From Candidatus Falkowiibacteriota bacterium (GTDB taxonomy: Bacteria > Patescibacteriota > Patescibacteriia > Patescibacteriales > UBA12465), in assembly GCA_903857815.1 (NCBI GenBank), contig CAIOGK010000097.1, forward strand, positions 1-5,434: a stretch of DNA of 5,434 nt, written 5' to 3'. The notes beneath the pieces are model-generated. The model searched no databases and was not told where the DNA came from. It saw nothing but the letters and a program-made list of their open reading frames with translations. Shown here piece after piece: positions 5,347-5,434 of this stretch; the first letter of the stretch is position 1, and each line of letters begins with the position of its first letter. The position numbers were made by a program, and so were the translations under genes.

Positions 5347-5434
5347 TAAAATTAATGCCCGCGTAAAATTCAAAACCGCTAATGAATACGATTTAAACGA
5401 GAAGGATATGAAAATATCCGATGATATAAAAATA
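5315..5434 (+). CDS. Possible partial reading frame overlapping the previous gene, open at the window edge
   Basis: The frame one base ahead of the preceding gene is open from a TAG at 5261 to the end of the window. From about 5342 it reads like protein (LVNKINARVKFKTANEYDL, then NEKDMKISDDIKI). Three explanations fit. It may be the frameshifted continuation of the gene at 4996, joined at the seven-A run 5329-5335. It may be a separate overlapping gene starting at the GTG at 5315 (32-base overlap) or the ATG at 5270. Or a gene may start at the ATG at 5408, where AGGA lies only one base upstream, too close for a normal ribosome site. The stretch is too short to assign a function, and the coordinates given follow the GTG option. 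Confidence 0.35.
   Translation, partial: MSFPVKKLLVNKINARVKFKTANEYDLNEKDMKISDDIKI

Noticed and set aside
5404..5419. GGATAT-GAAA-ATATCC hairpin with a GNRA-type loop as a terminator or RNA element
   Set aside because: The stem is only six mostly A-T pairs with no T tail and probably lies within a reading frame that is open to the window edge.
1..5434. Recoded UGA (as in Gracilibacteria or Absconditabacteria)
   Set aside because: No in-frame TGA occurs in the supported genes and glycine is always GGN, so the standard bacterial code is sufficient.
1..5434. CRISPR array, tRNA, insertion sequence or prophage remains
   Set aside because: No regularly spaced repeats, cloverleaf, transposase, terminal inverted repeats or phage-like proteins are visible on either strand.

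Overview
The window reads as a chromosomal segment of a low-G+C bacterium, most likely a member of the Candidate Phyla Radiation (Patescibacteria, Parcubacteria-like). This is inferred from gene style, not from a marker gene. Most proteins are small, secreted or membrane-bound and lack obvious family names. There is a Wzy/WaaL-type O-antigen ligase with a C-terminal TPR tail. The clearest start codons have no good Shine-Dalgarno sequence. The promoters are strong, with TTG-type -35 boxes and extended TGn -10 boxes. All glycines use GGN codons and no TGA occurs in frame, so the standard bacterial code fits.

Layout. At 18-911 (+) lies a secreted protein with a duplicated 28-residue motif and a C-terminal helical region carrying four symmetrically spaced cysteines. 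Two back-to-back intrinsic terminators (929-1002) separate it from a convergent gene at 1040-2128 (-). That gene encodes a two-pass membrane protein with a degenerate LysM-like segment on the outer side and a very basic cysteine cluster at the C-terminus; it has a perfect-consensus promoter at 2231-2259. Upstream on the same strand sits a self-contained minus-strand unit: promoter (2593-2621), structured leader (2505-2534), a 52-residue hydrophobic protein (2332-2490) and a terminator (2302-2328).

A divergent plus-strand promoter (2627-2654) drives the 738-residue O-antigen ligase/polymerase-like protein (2713-4929). Five bases after its stop codon a new promoter (4934-4963) begins, serving a small cytoplasmic-looking protein (4996-5346). 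The reading frame that follows this gene overlaps its end and runs off the window. It would join the small gene smoothly if one A were removed from a seven-A run, so a frameshift is possible here.

The genes do not form one operon: nearly every one has its own promoter, and several have their own terminator. The common theme is the cell envelope: secretion, a peptidoglycan-binding-like segment, and transfer or polymerisation of surface glycan. I see no tRNA, rRNA, CRISPR array, insertion sequence or phage gene.
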